64,000 nt of DNA from assembly GCA_013433145.1 (NCBI GenBank), contig CM024184.1:4464137-4528136 (forward strand), in the 5' to 3' direction. Below are positions 13,801 through 26,995 of the stretch, piece by piece. Both the position numbers and the translations under genes were made by a program. How positions within the stretch are numbered: position 1 is the first letter of the stretch; each line of letters starts with the position of its first letter. Below the pieces are notes generated by a model, which searched no databases, was not told the DNA's origin, and saw only the letters and a list, made by a program, of their open reading frames with translations. The DNA is from Ascaris suum (Eukaryota; Nematoda; Chromadorea; Rhabditida; Ascarididae).

Positions 13801-16800
13801 CCCAGCCATTCATCAGTGATGAAGAAACTTTTTGCTAAAATAAGCGAATTGCGAAATTTGGAAAAAAAATGACAAAATCAAAAAGTTCCAGGAAAATCAG
13901 CGAGAAGATTGGAGAATCTGGAGGGAAACAGGAAAGCGCCACTGCGTGCAGTGCAGATGTCAAATGATGCAACCTTTCTAATATATACATATAGAATAGG
14001 TGCCACAGCTCATATCACCTCATCTAGCAGTTGTCCATCTGCTGACATGCTCATGGATCTCGGATATCTGTTTCCCTTCGTCAGATTTTATCCTTCTACC
14101 ATCTCGGACTAGCCTTCACGACTGGGTTCATCTACCGTGGCAGTTCTCCCCGAAGGCGACGTGCGGATCTCGGAGTTCTAATGACGCCTCACTATGGTGG
14201 TCTTTGCAAAAAAAAGCAGAATGTCTGAACGTATTTGTTCGCGCCACGCCATAGACGCTCGGCTGTAAAATGTGCCTTGTGCTATACAACCTCAACCTTG
14301 CACAGATGCATGCTTTACAACGAATGGATAAAACTATAACGATATAATTGGACGGAACAAAGATTCACTTTGAATTCAAATAACGAAATAACTTTAAAAG
14401 AGGCTCGACGTTGGGCGGTTGGAATTATCCCTCATTTAAGGGAGCACATTAACATGACTGAGGATCTGCAGGACTGGGAGTGGGTGGAGGGGCATTTCCC
14501 AACTACTCGGCACCACTTCAGCACATCTAATTTTTAAAGCGGTGTAGTATGCCGGGAACTTAATTAAGATCCAACGTACACTGACGATTCAAATGTGACT
14601 TCCAATAAGGCGTTTACCTGAAGTCGCTATTGCCCCGAGGTAGGCAACGAGCCTTGCCGAATGGTACCACTGTCCATACGATTCTATTGGTGGCAAACAG
14701 CCTTTGCCATGCTTGCCACAACTGCGAATGCACAAATCGTGTTGTGTCTGGACAGTGTGCCTCAATGAAGAAGCTCGCCGCTAGCACGTTGCCAGCCGTC
14801 TCTTTCTCATGCACCGCTCCCTGAAACATTTCTTTCCTTTGCACAGCAAACAGTGCACTCAAATAATGCTCTAAGAACCGATTATGAGTAAACTCGGTTA
14901 TCAAAGGCTGATCAAGCAAGTCTATAAGCCCATGGATTTTCACGGTTATTTGGCTCCCTTGGTTTTTCGCTCCCTCAAATAAAACTCCACTGTGGTGCCG
15001 AAAAAAGGATTTACAACAAAAGTAAGTCTCAAAACAGTTAATTTATTACACATTGTTAATTAAACAGCAAAATCACATTTGCTTTTATTAACCCAGGAGG
15101 ATCAGAAGAACATGATATGGTCTCTTATTAGCCCAGTGGAAAAGGACTACCTACTGCGTGATATCATTTACGATTATTTAAAAAATCAGCGCTTTAAAAA
15201 CCGCAAAAAATGCAAAAAAATTATTGCATTGTTGCAATTCTCGAATGCGTTTATGCAATAATCGCACATCTTTTCGCAAAAAGAAAATTGCAAAATTTCA
15301 CTACACTATAACTCAAACCTTTAAAGCACCTTGTGTCAAGTAAATTACGATAGGGGCGCAAATGCTGCAAAACACTCCCCTTAATCACTTGCCGTATTCG
15401 ATGATGGTAATTTCTTCAAATTCAAAAACTTCAACCCAAATAAATCGCAAATTCTTTCGAAATTTCCTTTCATTTCGATAAACATAGAAAACATTACACG
15501 GAACTGCGTACGCCAAAATACGTTGCGCCGCATTTGCCACCTTTTGCACGAGTTATCTTCACTCGTGACGCCCATCGATCAATTGAACTAATGAGTGATT
15601 CGTTCCGTCTCATATCTATTTTAATGCACATCACTCAAATGTTCCTTCAATGAGAGTTCCTAAGCTTCGCGATTTTAAAACCATCGAATTTTTCAAAAAC
15701 TTTTGTGAATTTTCACACTCATTTACTCTTGAATTTGCCAATATTTCAACTTGTTAAAAATCAAATCCAATTAAAAATACCGGATATTCTAGAAGGTGAT
15801 CAGAATATGAAAAAACACAAGTCTAATGTGGTAACGATAGAAATTAGCTGAAGAGAAAAGCGCTCACAACCATAATGCTAAAATAAAAGCGCCAATAAAC
15901 ACATCCTCATCCGTTTCGGGGGCTTTCCACTCTTCAGTTTTGATGAAAACAAATCACTCCGTTAATTGATCCCGGATTATATCATTAAATTTCGCTTAGG
16001 TATAACCTCTAAGAGATTTCCTGTAAGGGCCTTATTAAGATTCCGTTTATCGCTATTCCCAAATTCAGGTCATATACAATATCACAGACTTATTATCTCG
16101 CAATCTAAAGAAAATATCCACAAAAAAGCAGCAACATCACTGGAAAACAATTTAGAACAATAAATCCCATACATGCAGAATCTCTTCTATCATCGCCGAT
16201 CGTCGACAGAGTCTAATAGTCTACTAGCAGAAAACACCTCGTTGATGTCATAAAGGCAGAAAATTCGCAAAATTTCGGTCCTAACATTCACCGTGAACAT
16301 AGTGGTCTTAAGAGCATCGCCAACAGTTCAGCTTAAGCATCCAATCAGTACAAAACCCAAATGACCCATGCTGAAAGATGCTTTCAATGATGAACCCCAA
16401 GGCTCTAGGCATCAAATTATTTAAATAAACTTTTACCTAATGTCTCATTTCTGATGATATCGAGGGAGAGGGGGGGGGGGGAGGAAGGGAGACGGTTACA
16501 GTCACCGAAGAATGTGGAATGTGCGTCTACGAAGTAATCAAATCCGTGACCATTTCACTCACAAAGATAAACGCTAGAAAAATCATAACTGTAAAAATTA
16601 CTTGTAAAAGCGGTAGAGTGCGATCATTAAATTCAACAAAGTCGCCAATAGGCAACGATGGATTATGATGAATGAAATTGCGATTTGCTAAATATAGATC
16701 ACAATTTTGACCACCATCGAATATGCAATTCAGATATTGCTCTGCAGCGTTTGTTGATAGGATAGTTGGCTGATGTTGAGCTAATGCAGTGAAGTTGAAC

Positions 16801-19800
16801 AATAATAAAGCCAATAATATCCTTAAAATCCCTCTTGATGCATACACCATAGCGAAATCGAATTTAAAAAATATGGCTTATAACCGAAGACGAATTATTG
16901 ATGAAGTAAGCACTGAGTTCAAGCAATCGAATACTATAGTCTCTCTTCGTATCCGCATCACATTCACAATGATCACCGTCTCATATACACAGCGTTCCAA
17001 TATCCTCTGTTATTTCTGCACGCTTCGAAATGAATTTTCGCGACGAATAACGTTTGTTCAAATAGATCACATGGAAGCAATGAACCAAAGCGGCTAGCGG
17101 TACAGGCTTAGTGACAGTCGATTTCCGAACGGCCAACCGGTTTTACGGATTTAGTCAATTAGAAAAAGCTTATAACTGCTTTAAACCAAGCGAATAATTC
17201 GTGATCGATGGTTGATTTAGTGCCGATGCACTTCAACTTTCATTCAATATGCAGCCAATCAGCATCGCAATTAGTCGTCGAGTGTATTTAGTGGAACGTT
17301 GCCCGCACTCACACTTCAATTCCTTAATTTGATTTGCAACACCCACACCATACCTTATGGAAAGACAGTTGGGGAGTCACTTCAAACAACATGGCAAATT
17401 ACGAAGGTCACACAAAGCTGAAGATCAATGCCACTTGTACGATTGCAACCAATCGTGATAAAATTACATAATTCCTCTGAACATAGGTCACTTTCACAAA
17501 TATGAAAAACAACCTCTGCAAACTTCTGCAAAAAAACCTGACTGGTTAGGGGCAAAGGGGGATTGGAACGATGGCAATGTACGGAACCGATTCGTACGAA
17601 CGATTTCGATAACAATGAGCGAAACAAAGAGCATTGATCAACATTTCGAAGATATACACACCAGTCGTTATATTTAGTATCAGTGTAAAACGACACAACA
17701 GACGGTGTCGTTTTGCACTGACACTAAAAAAAAATTCTATCACTATTGCAAAGAACGCTACAAATATATACGTCTGGAATGTGTACCGTTTTAATAATTT
17801 CCACATCAAAAAATTGCCCTATTCGGTGACATTATGCACAACTATTTTGAAAAAAAACCTGTTGTGCATTGAAATCATTTGATGAGAAAAATTCACCAAA
17901 AACAGAAAAAAAAAAACAATGAATGAAACTAGTTGCGAAGTGAAAACATATCTTTTACATCAATGCAGAATGATATTGAAGAAAACGACGAAGCAAAAAT
18001 TCCATAATTCGCCAAACTTGTACGATCCAATTATCAGTTTAAAAGCGCCTAATAACGGCATAATCGAAATTCTGGCAAAGGAGCCGAATCTCAATGAAAC
18101 TATACGTAGCAGGTAAGAAGATAGTGCAATCAAAGAAAGAAAAAAAAAAAAGAATTGAAAAGGATAAAACACCGAATGCAAAATGCCGACTGATAAATGT
18201 CGACTTCATTAAATGCCAATTTTAAAAAAAATGCTCACTTCCATATATTTATTGGAAGAGGAGAGATCAACAATAAAAACTTATGAAATAAGATATCAGA
18301 TGAAAAAATACAAAGAATAATCGGCAAAAAATACTCATAAAGGGAAATAATTTTTCGAATATTAGAAATATATAACGCAAACAATAAACAACAAACTATC
18401 ACTACTCTACATTTTAATATGTTCCATTATGCATTTCATTTGACTATAACATTGCATTCATATAATCTTTCGATATTTATGTAAAACACAAGAATTGAAT
18501 AGAATTCATACATTTAACACAATTATTTAATCAACATTTTATGTAATTTTTGCATAATTAATCAACATTTTGCATGATTAATTATGCCGATAAACTTATG
18601 AACTAATATTAAGATGTAGATAAAAGTTGTTACTCGCATCAGAAATGCGCTTATTTTAGCGACGTTTTGTGAAAGGATATTTTAAAAAACAATGAAATAT
18701 AAACGAAAATAATTCCCTTTAAAGAATGTGATCTTGAGATTTTCTCATTTACCATCCTACCTTCATTCATAAATTTCATTAAGAATTTTCCTCTTCGTTA
18801 GATTTCAAAGGGATTTGAAATGACGAACGGGTTCAAGAATAAAAGGTACGGAAAGGAAATCACCAAAGAAATTTGTGACTTATAGAGATAAGTTAGTGAC
18901 AATCGCTCAGACATGCTGTACAGACAACCACTAATACATGCTATACAACACATTTGTGAACGCTTGCCTCAAACTATGCATACGAAAATTGCTGCATCAA
19001 CAAAACTGTTGCAACATGGTCAAGAGAAGTGCACGGTGAAAGATCCACAACTGCAACAGTCGATACACACAACCTATTGCATCATGCAAATTGCATTGCA
19101 CCATCTATTGCATTTGTGCAGATTGCACTACACCATCTACTGCATTTGTGCAAATAAAATAGAATGATTTTTCAAGAAGCCGCGAGCATTTCTAACATTT
19201 CAACTTCCGATTTCAACATAGATTAAATTTACGTTTGTTCATCCAACTCTTACCTGTTTTTGAAAATTTTTTACAAGCAAGAGTTCCATTAAGCGGCATT
19301 TTGACAAGTCAGCGTTTTGCCAAGTAGACGGAAGTTCACCTTTTAGTGAGAGAGTTTGGCATTTCATCTGTGCCCTTAAATGCCTACCGAGGATAAATTT
19401 GCGCTCCGAAGCTCGAGGCTCTTCGAATTAGCTGGAGTCCGAAGAGGAACCCTCTGAACAACAGCACTCCTCATCACTGCCTCGTTTACCTCATGAAACG
19501 CAACCGGAAACGCACAGATAACTAATAAAACTAATGTTACACTTGTTGTAGCTGCAATTATATTTATACTACAAACAAGCGGCAATTGCACTAATGCGCA
19601 AAGGATTGATGAAAGGGAATGTCAACCAAAGTTGTGGAATAATCCATCAAAGCACGACGCACAATATTCGGAAATAAAAAGTCCATGACAATACGGTGTA
19701 ATAGTATATGAAAAATTGAAGAAAATCGTTGCATTGTTACGAAAATATTGCACAACATTGGCTATTCTTATATTCTTATAAAAGGCACCGATGATTTCAA

Positions 19801-22290
19801 AAGTCGCTGACAGAAAGCTTTCAACTTCCTGCTTGCAATATAACGATTAGAAAATCATACAACTAAAGATCAAGCATCGAAAACTGCAAAGTCACAGTAA
19901 ACTCAATAACACTGGCATTTATACTTAGAAAATAGTTCCTTCCTTTTTAAAATAATTTAATATTATTCTTTAAATAAACATTAAAAGAGTGACAAGCAAT
20001 ATCATTTACTATACATTTCTAATAAATCATAAAAAATTTAAAAACCATGAACCTAAACAATAACAAAGATTTGATCGTCGACTATGGATCTCTTCAAGAG
20101 TTTATTTGCAGTTACTTCGCAAATTCGTTTAAAAAAAATTTGAACTAGAATGAAATCACTAAAGAATGAAAAATGAGAAGAGTGAAAAACGCGAAAAAAA
20201 AACCTTTCGACGGCATTGAAACCGCTCACAAACAATAGATAGACAATCCTGATTTTAAAAAAATATGCAGTGCACTCTTCAAAAACATTTAAAAAACGAC
20301 GATTGCATCTTACGAATCAAAAGATAAAAACAAGTGACCAGTGAAAATAAGTGAAAAGGCATTTCTAGCATTTCAGAATCAAAGTTTATAGGGCCTATGA
20401 AATTAGTAGCTCATTTTTTAAAAAAATGCAGCGAATACAGAAAAATTATTCAAAAGATGCAAAACTTTTAAGGATCTTGGGCAGTCTGCCAAATCTGCGG
20501 ATTTTATTCCCACGATTTCTCGCTTTGTAATGTCCCCCCCCCCCTCCCCCTCAAAAAAAAAATCTATCTGCCATAGCTCAAAACATATATAAGCGCAGAT
20601 TCTTTTTATTTTTAAACAATTCTAGCTAAAGAAATATTCGGCGAAGTGAAAAAAGCTGCAACGTGTTTCACTTAAATTTTAGGCACGATTCATTACTGTT
20701 CGCAATAAAAAACAAGAGATTAGTATTCCCCTCCCCTCATCCCAAAAAAACGTATCAAATTAAAACAAGGAAAACGAAGATTCTATTACGTTCGTGGTTG
20801 ATTCGCTTGCAAAATGAAAAAAAAAAACAACAGGTACAATGAAATATCCAGACATATGCAATGCTTGAATCGTTGAACAAAAAGTTCCATAAAAACATGA
20901 AATTAAGTAGAAAAAAATTAGAGCAGCACATCACAGTGGCTACGATGATATGCATCTTTACAACCAGACGAGCTTACCAACCGATTCCAAAAATTATCAA
21001 CGAAAATTAAAGTACGCAAAACAGTTATTTGCATTCCGATGAAAAGATTCTCCCTGCAAATCTACAATGTCATAATTATTAAAATCCGTATTTCTGGCTC
21101 TAGCGATCCCCACATTGAATCTGTCGGATACATAGACATAAAGACTACCGGATATACAGATACGGACACAGACACAAAGGCACACATATACGTGCAAAAA
21201 CCCGATGTTGTCATAACGCACTACCGCAAAAGCAGTTTTAAAAGTGTTCATTAAAAAAGCAACATTTAATTAAGAAATAATCAAAACCGGCCTTGATGTC
21301 GCCCATCTCATCTTCCTTCCCTTTTCTGGGAAATAAATCCGGAAGAAATCCACCCATATCAATCTCTTTCGCAAATTTCTCTTCAGGAGGTGGCACTTTC
21401 GCGAATCGTCCACCAAATTCCTGTATTAATGAATCACTTTAATTATTAATTTCTTATCAGACATATACAAAGAACTCCAAAGTCTTTAACAATTTTTTCA
21501 TTCGAATTTTGTCAATTACGAGATTACAGTGTTCACAAGTTTCCAAATAGGATGGTGAGAACATAAGAGAAAGGGGGGAGGGAAAGTAAAGGAGAAGGTG
21601 GAGAGAAGGAGGAGGGATGCGTAAGGAGGAAAAGAGTGAGCTGGTGTAAATATGAAGTTGCTATCAATACAACTGTGTAATACTAATGAGTGGTAAACAG
21701 CAACAATTGCATCATATAACAGGAATAATTAAAGGGTGCAGTGAATGTATATACTAAATCTGAACCCCCAGAATCGGAGGAACGGTGAGCATATTCGGTA
21801 TAGCAGTGAATTTTTTCCCCGGGAAATATCTAGTTTCAGCGAACGGCCAAGATCGTCCTATGCTTCTGCGCAAATAGTCAAGATTTTAGACTTCCATATT
21901 TGCCCCATCCTGCCGTTCATACGATATCAGTGTTCGGCTCGCACTACCGAGGCGAATCAGTGCTCGGCGATCCTCTAATGCCAACAACAATTTCAGCTGA
22001 ATCAATCTGAAAATGGCAATAAAAACTAGCTATTCTATGCGTAGGGGAAAACAGCAGAAATTGAACAAGAAAGCAAAAGATCTAGCAAACATCTCGTTGC
22101 AACTTACATGTCCCACCGGAAACCTGTCCAGATCGGTAATCCTCACACGACTACGCTCGCCACGATAAGCAAAATGAAGGTATATAAAATAGAGTATCAC
22201 CACCGTCAATGACCCGTACAGATAATGCCTGAATGAGCGATGCAAATGGGCACGAAAGACTCTTAAACGAATCATCACTCCATGGCCCAT
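10892..22290 (-). CDS. GILT-family (gamma-interferon-inducible lysosomal thiol reductase-like) protein, membrane-anchored, five-exon model
   Basis: Model: 22290-22108, 21420-21288, 14870-14618, 12147-11968, 11087-10892; about 314 aa with all phases matching. Start is ACCATGG, preceded by TTTTCAG at 22307. Residues 8-21 are basic and 23-42 hydrophobic, giving a type II anchor that would place the rest in the lumen. GILT features: FFIEAHCPDTTRF (139-151), VPFGKA (174-179), the family signature CQHGPNECELNQLMNC (193-208) and FVPWITLDG (280-288). GILT enzymes reduce disulfides in endosomes and lysosomes through CxxC. Here the second Cys is Thr (CPDT), so ordinary two-Cys chemistry is doubtful. 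Exons 3 to 5 are firm. The joining of exons 1 and 2 to exon 3 across 6.4 kb is inferred: the exon 2 donor (CCG|GTTTTG) is weak, and exon 3 may instead start at TTTCAG|14820. Confidence 0.75.
16527..16850 (-). CDS. Small ORF (107 aa) with signal peptide and C-terminal membrane segment, nested in the GILT intron
   Basis: The ORF begins with ATGG. Residues 1-25 form a good signal peptide (hydrophobic core ILRILLALLLFNFTALA). The following segment has two Cys (42, 50), and residues 84-97 are hydrophobic and near the C-terminus. It lies on the same strand inside the long second GILT intron. It may be an independent gene, or an alternative first exon of the GILT gene: a donor CAA|GTAATT at residue 83 is phase 0 and would join in frame to the TTTCAG acceptor at 14821, giving a secreted rather than anchored GILT. 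It could also be chance, since AT-rich DNA reads as hydrophobic. No family recognised. Confidence 0.35.
   Translation of the reverse strand: MVYASRGILRILLALLLFNFTALAQHQPTILSTNAAEQYLNCIFDGGQNCDLYLANRNFIHHNPSLPIGDFVEFNDRTLPLLQVIFTVMIFLAFIFVSEMVTDLITS
17673..17728. repeat. 24-bp near-perfect hairpin, 8-base loop
   Basis: Left arm 17673-17696 and right arm 17705-17728 pair over 24 bases with an 8-base loop. The only two imperfections are transitions that would form G:U pairs in one RNA sense. It sits inside the long GILT intron. It could be a small-RNA precursor-like fold or a tiny palindromic element. Confidence 0.7.
19090..19153. repeat. 32-bp tandem duplication
   Basis: Two adjacent 32-base units (19090-19121 and 19122-19153) differ at four positions, all transitions. 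Both contain CATTTGTGCA and an ACCATCTA core. A partial third copy precedes them. Confidence 0.75.
19490..19551 (-). other. Possible cassette exon in the GILT intron (hydrophobic segment)
   Basis: AATTGCAG|CT opens a 62-base segment ending GAG|GTAAAC. Its entry phase (1) matches the end of GILT exon 2, and its exit phase (0) matches the TTTCAG acceptor of exon 3 at 14821. It encodes TTSVTLVLLVICAFPVAFHE. Two membrane passes would place the GILT domain in the cytosol, which argues against constitutive use; it may be a coincidence. Confidence 0.2.
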
Positions 22291-22306
22291 GGTACCTGCT
22301 GTTGAT

Positions 22307-22314
22307 CTGAAAAT
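22307..22314 (-). promoter_or_regulatory. Putative trans-splice acceptor ahead of the GILT start codon
   Basis: ATTTTCAG on the minus strand, 16 bases before the ATG at 22290, fits a nematode SL acceptor or the end of a 5' UTR intron. Confidence 0.4.
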
Positions 22315-22893
22315 AGTTCCGGCTAGATAACAACACAACGTTATAGCATCAAGCAATAAACCACATTAACATTTACAAGAAAGAAAAAGCCATAAGAGTT
22401 GACACAAAGGCAAACTTGATATGCTTACAGAAAACAATACGCAAGAAGATCGAAAAGAATCAAGCCTACTATTATAATAATATCATATTGTTTGATATTG
22501 TCCTCAGTTCATAAATTAAGTGAATTACCCTATTTTCCCATCTATAAACCTAACAGCTTAAAACGCTTATGGTGCATAAATATTCGATGGCGATGTTTAT
22601 TGAGAAAGGGAATGAATTTGAAGCGTTGCATATACTCTGCTATCATCTCCCCCTTCATGGAATGCGTCATCATACCTTTGCGCTTCATGTAAAAGAAAAG
22701 AAATATATGAAGTCATCATCGTCAATTATATTATAGTAATTACATTCACGACTATGAACACGTTTTGAACGAGAGCAATTTCAAAAGCAAATTGCTGCCG
22801 TTCATAACAAATGCTGCAACGAAGAATTTAAAAAAAAAAAAAAAAAAAAAACAAAACGAAACTATTTTCTTCGAATGAAAGTAAAAGATGGAT

Positions 22894-23002
22894 GACTCCA
22901 CTCAACTTTCAGTGTCTTTGATAAAGCCATTTTATAGCAATATATATCCGAATCACATCTATGCAACTCCTTCTGACTCCACTCAACAACTTTCAATGTC
23001 TT
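22894..23002. repeat. Pair of direct repeats, ~25 bp, 81 bp apart
   Basis: GACTCCACTCAACTTTCAG at 22894 recurs at 22975 with a 3-base insertion and one substitution. Both are followed by TGTCTT. Confidence 0.65.
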
Positions 23003-25530
23003 ACGCCAATCCCATCCAATCTCGGCGATAGGAATGGGCATTGACAGCAAATCCGGCGGTTCTCAGGAATTGCGTTTTATTCAGACAACAAAGAAGCAAA
23101 CATTTCAAGAACCAGGATATGCAGAAATCAACTTTTAAAAAAATCGAAATTTTTAGCCTCTTCGATATTTTTTCCAATTAAATCAAAATTCACTATTTGC
23201 CAATCATTCAAGTAAAAATCCTTTGAATTTTCTTGCTTAAATTTCCAATTCCATAATGTTAGAAAAAAGGTTTCTATTTAACTTTCCCGCTGACGCATCA
23301 CGAAATTATTACTGAAAAAAGGAAGGTGTAAATTCAAAAAAAAAAAAGTAATACACGGTAATTATCGATCAAGAACAATGCGCCTATAAATTGCACCTAA
23401 AATTATCCACAAATTCGGATACTTATAAATTTATTTAAAATTAAGAGCAATGATATATCCGTATATGATTTGAATCATTTGAATTTCAAAGAAATATTCC
23501 TATTCGATTTCTCATCGAAAAATTTTGCGCATATCACTATTACATAAAACACTTCAAATAATTTCTCTCATAGTTGGTGATAGCATCACTTCATTACATC
23601 TATAATACTTTCAACGAAAGTCAACATCAATGAAGTGTCGCTTAGGAATCATAAACAACGATCAAAAAAATAAACAAAACAATCGTTTATACATATGTAT
23701 AAAATAAATAGAATATAATAAAACAAAACATAAATAATTTCCCATTATTAAATTTCATCTCAATTTCATAAAATTCCAATATTTACAACTCTTTGAAATT
23801 ACAAAAGATAATACTGTTCATACTAAAGCATAAAATAAATAAAATAGTTTTTAAAAAATGCCTTCAGCTCTTATTTTTCGCAAAAAAAAAAAAAAAATCG
23901 AGGAAAAAGATTAACGGAATTTCAGAAACAATCTTATCGAAGATTTAAAATTATTGAAATGAAAAGAAATGATGAATATTATAATCAATGAACGGATTTA
24001 AAATGAGAGAATACAAATAAAAGAGAAATAAAAAGACTTCAGACTTAATAAAAATATATGTCATCGTTTCGTTCGTGAATGCACAGCAATGTGGCTGTCA
24101 CAGCGGGATCAGTTTCTCTTGCGAATATTGATTTTCTTTTTCAAGCAAACTAAGTAAAGAGAGGAAAAAGAGATGAAATCGCATAACACGTCCAACGAGA
24201 TGACGTAGCAATCGCTCTTTAAAAAATATTCGGCACGGAAGTCACCTAATCATCTTTGCAAACTTCACTTCTTATTTGATCCCTGTGAGCGGAGGTACCC
24301 GCAAGGGGAAGGAGGAAAGGGTCCCTTTGATGCAAGGACATCACATCCTTCACAGGATGTGAAGTTTTTACGAGCGGAGTCGTTGCAACGAGGATCTCTG
24401 CAGCCCCGTGGGAAGGAAAGAAGAGGGCAAACGATGCTGAGGTTCTTAACACTACTTTCTACCCTTTAAAGAACAAGAGCTTTCTTCATGTTCCCAGCAG
24501 AGATGGGAGTATTTTGCTGAGGGGAAATGCTCTATAGGTACTAAACAACCGAATTGGACTTAATTACGATAAAATCTTTTTTTAGAATATTATAATGCTA
24601 CAAGAAATACGCCATATTGGACAACGCACAGCGATAGAAACATCGACGATTCATTCAAGAATGAAATATCAATAAAAGACGCATTGCCTCGTTTGTTAAG
24701 GTGTCAGGTAATCAGATAATTTTGCGTTAGGTAACTGATGAATAAATAACGACAATACCGATCATTGATGCACTCCCCTGGCCGTTCTTCTATCGAATGC
24801 AATTAATTTGAACCAATACAAATGAATCGTTTTGTCGCAACGCCAAAATCGTATAGTATAATTACAAAAAAAGAAAATAAAAAGAAATAAACTCGATGAT
24901 TGAATGGAACTTTCACCGATTATGGCAATATTGCATTCCCCTATCGATTCATTTTTATATAGCAAAACTTCGTTATACGAAGTTACCAAGTAAAAATAGC
25001 TTCTAGTTATTTATAGGACTAGAATAAATAAACAAAACAACCAAAAAAAGAAGGAAATAATAATATCAAAATAGGTGCACAAATTGACAGATTTTAGCAG
25101 TGACCTATTCATAATTTAAAGATTCAAAAATAAAGAGAAAACTGACCAATCAGAAGAGTGAAGCGAAAAAAGGACGTAAATAAGACGAAAGAAATTTAAA
25201 ACTGTCACATTTTCAAGAGTGACCGGTCCTCGAAATGACCATTCCTTTCGAGTGGACATTTCAACACATAAAACAACATTATACGAAGTACACACGAATA
25301 TAAGGAAATGGCAATGAATAACACTCGTATAATAAAGGAAATGACAATAAACAGTGAAGCCTGCCTCGAACGTTTCCAATAGCCATGTATCGGCAACGTC
25401 ACCTGATCTATATTACTTCAGTTTACTTCAGTTCAGTTATATATCAACTTCAAGTTGCTTTCAAGTTTAAATAACTTCAAGTTGTAAGATCAGGGTTATG
25501 CTTCAACTTCAAGGAACAAGCAATACGGTT

Positions 25531-25603
25531 ACCTTCACGTCATCCGACAACACCTAAGCGGAAGTGGAAGCAAGATGAACAGATATTTATTCGTTATGAA
25601 TGA
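25531..25603. repeat. Dispersed repeat, copy 1 (~75 bp)
   Basis: ACCTTCACG...GCGGAAGTGGAAG...GATATTTATTCGTTATGAAT matches 62849-62923 (ACCTTCGCG...ACGGAAGTGGTAG...GACATTTATTCGTAATGAAT) by eye at about three-quarters identity with a small gap. Flanks are unrelated, as expected for a mobile-element fragment. Confidence 0.5.
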
Positions 25604-26103
25604 CTTATTAATTAAAGCAAATAAATAAAATTAATAAATGCATCGACAAATAAAATAGTAAATAAAAAGTATATAATTTACTTTAACTGTTTACATAATT
25701 CGTACTACCTTCTTTAATGACATATTATCGTTGAAAAATATTCATGTCGATCACCGATGACGTCAACAAATATTGTTGCATCACATGGGCCTGTGTAGCA
25801 ATGACAAACTTTTTAAATCATATCGATATGTGCAGTTACTTTACAATTACGAATTGCCGCAAAACTTTCATTGTTTTAACTAATCAAAAAGCAAAAAAAA
25901 GTTCTATTTAAACGATTCGATTACCTCGCAAGGTCTCAGATCGAAATCATTTGGCATCTAATATTTTGAGGAGAAATTCACAGCTGTGTTGAACCACATC
26001 GAATACGATTTAATGCCAATATTAGTTGCTAACTTTGCAATATTTTTGCAATATCCGCTGCAAAGTGCACTATAAATGAAATGCAAAAGTGAAAAAGCAA
26101 TAT

Positions 26104-26415
<312 letters not shown>

Positions 26416-26883
26416 AAGATTCTTCATGAAAATACCAAAACGTAAAAGCGCTGTACTTAAAAGCAATAAATCAATGCTACACTTATTTCTGATATTAATG
26501 TGGTAGATGCGCTCTTATGATAAAGAATATAAAACCTTCCTGTAACCCGTGACGAGAGATTTGCATAGAGAGAGTGGGGGTGTGGAGATGGAGAGGGAAA
26601 GAAATAGATGGAGGGGATACAAAGAAGGACGGAGAGGAGGAAGAGGGTTGCAAATTTTATGCCATTTTTACCTATAGTTGACGCTAATGCCCATAAACCA
26701 CGTTTAAAACTCAGGTATGGATCAGTGTATAAGTTTTTACAGTCATTAATTTAGCATATAACAAGTATCAATTGTAGATGAACAAATCCTCTTAATCAAC
26801 CGAAACGAGAAATAGAATTTAGTGATTCAGTATTCATTTTTTCGACAAACTATAAGTTTCATTAAATCATCTTCTAACACAAC

Positions 26884-26995
26884 CATTATATAACACACCC
26901 ATTATAACACATATACCCATTATACCCATTATAAATATACCCATTGTAAATAAATAATAAAATAAATAAAAATATACCCATTATAAAAGCTTGAG
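26884..26995. repeat. Irregular minisatellite, unit ACCCATTATA
   Basis: Five or more copies of (C/A)CCATTATA separated by short A/T spacers. Confidence 0.6.

Noticed and set aside
14871..14990. Extension of GILT exon 3 upstream to an acceptor near 14989
   Set aside because: The frame is open, but it adds about 40 residues before the first strand of the domain and its phase does not match exon 2. It is kept only as boundary uncertainty.
24246..24440. GC-richer minus-strand frame of about 65 codons
   Set aside because: No ATG, no convincing acceptor and no partner exon; not enough to call a gene.
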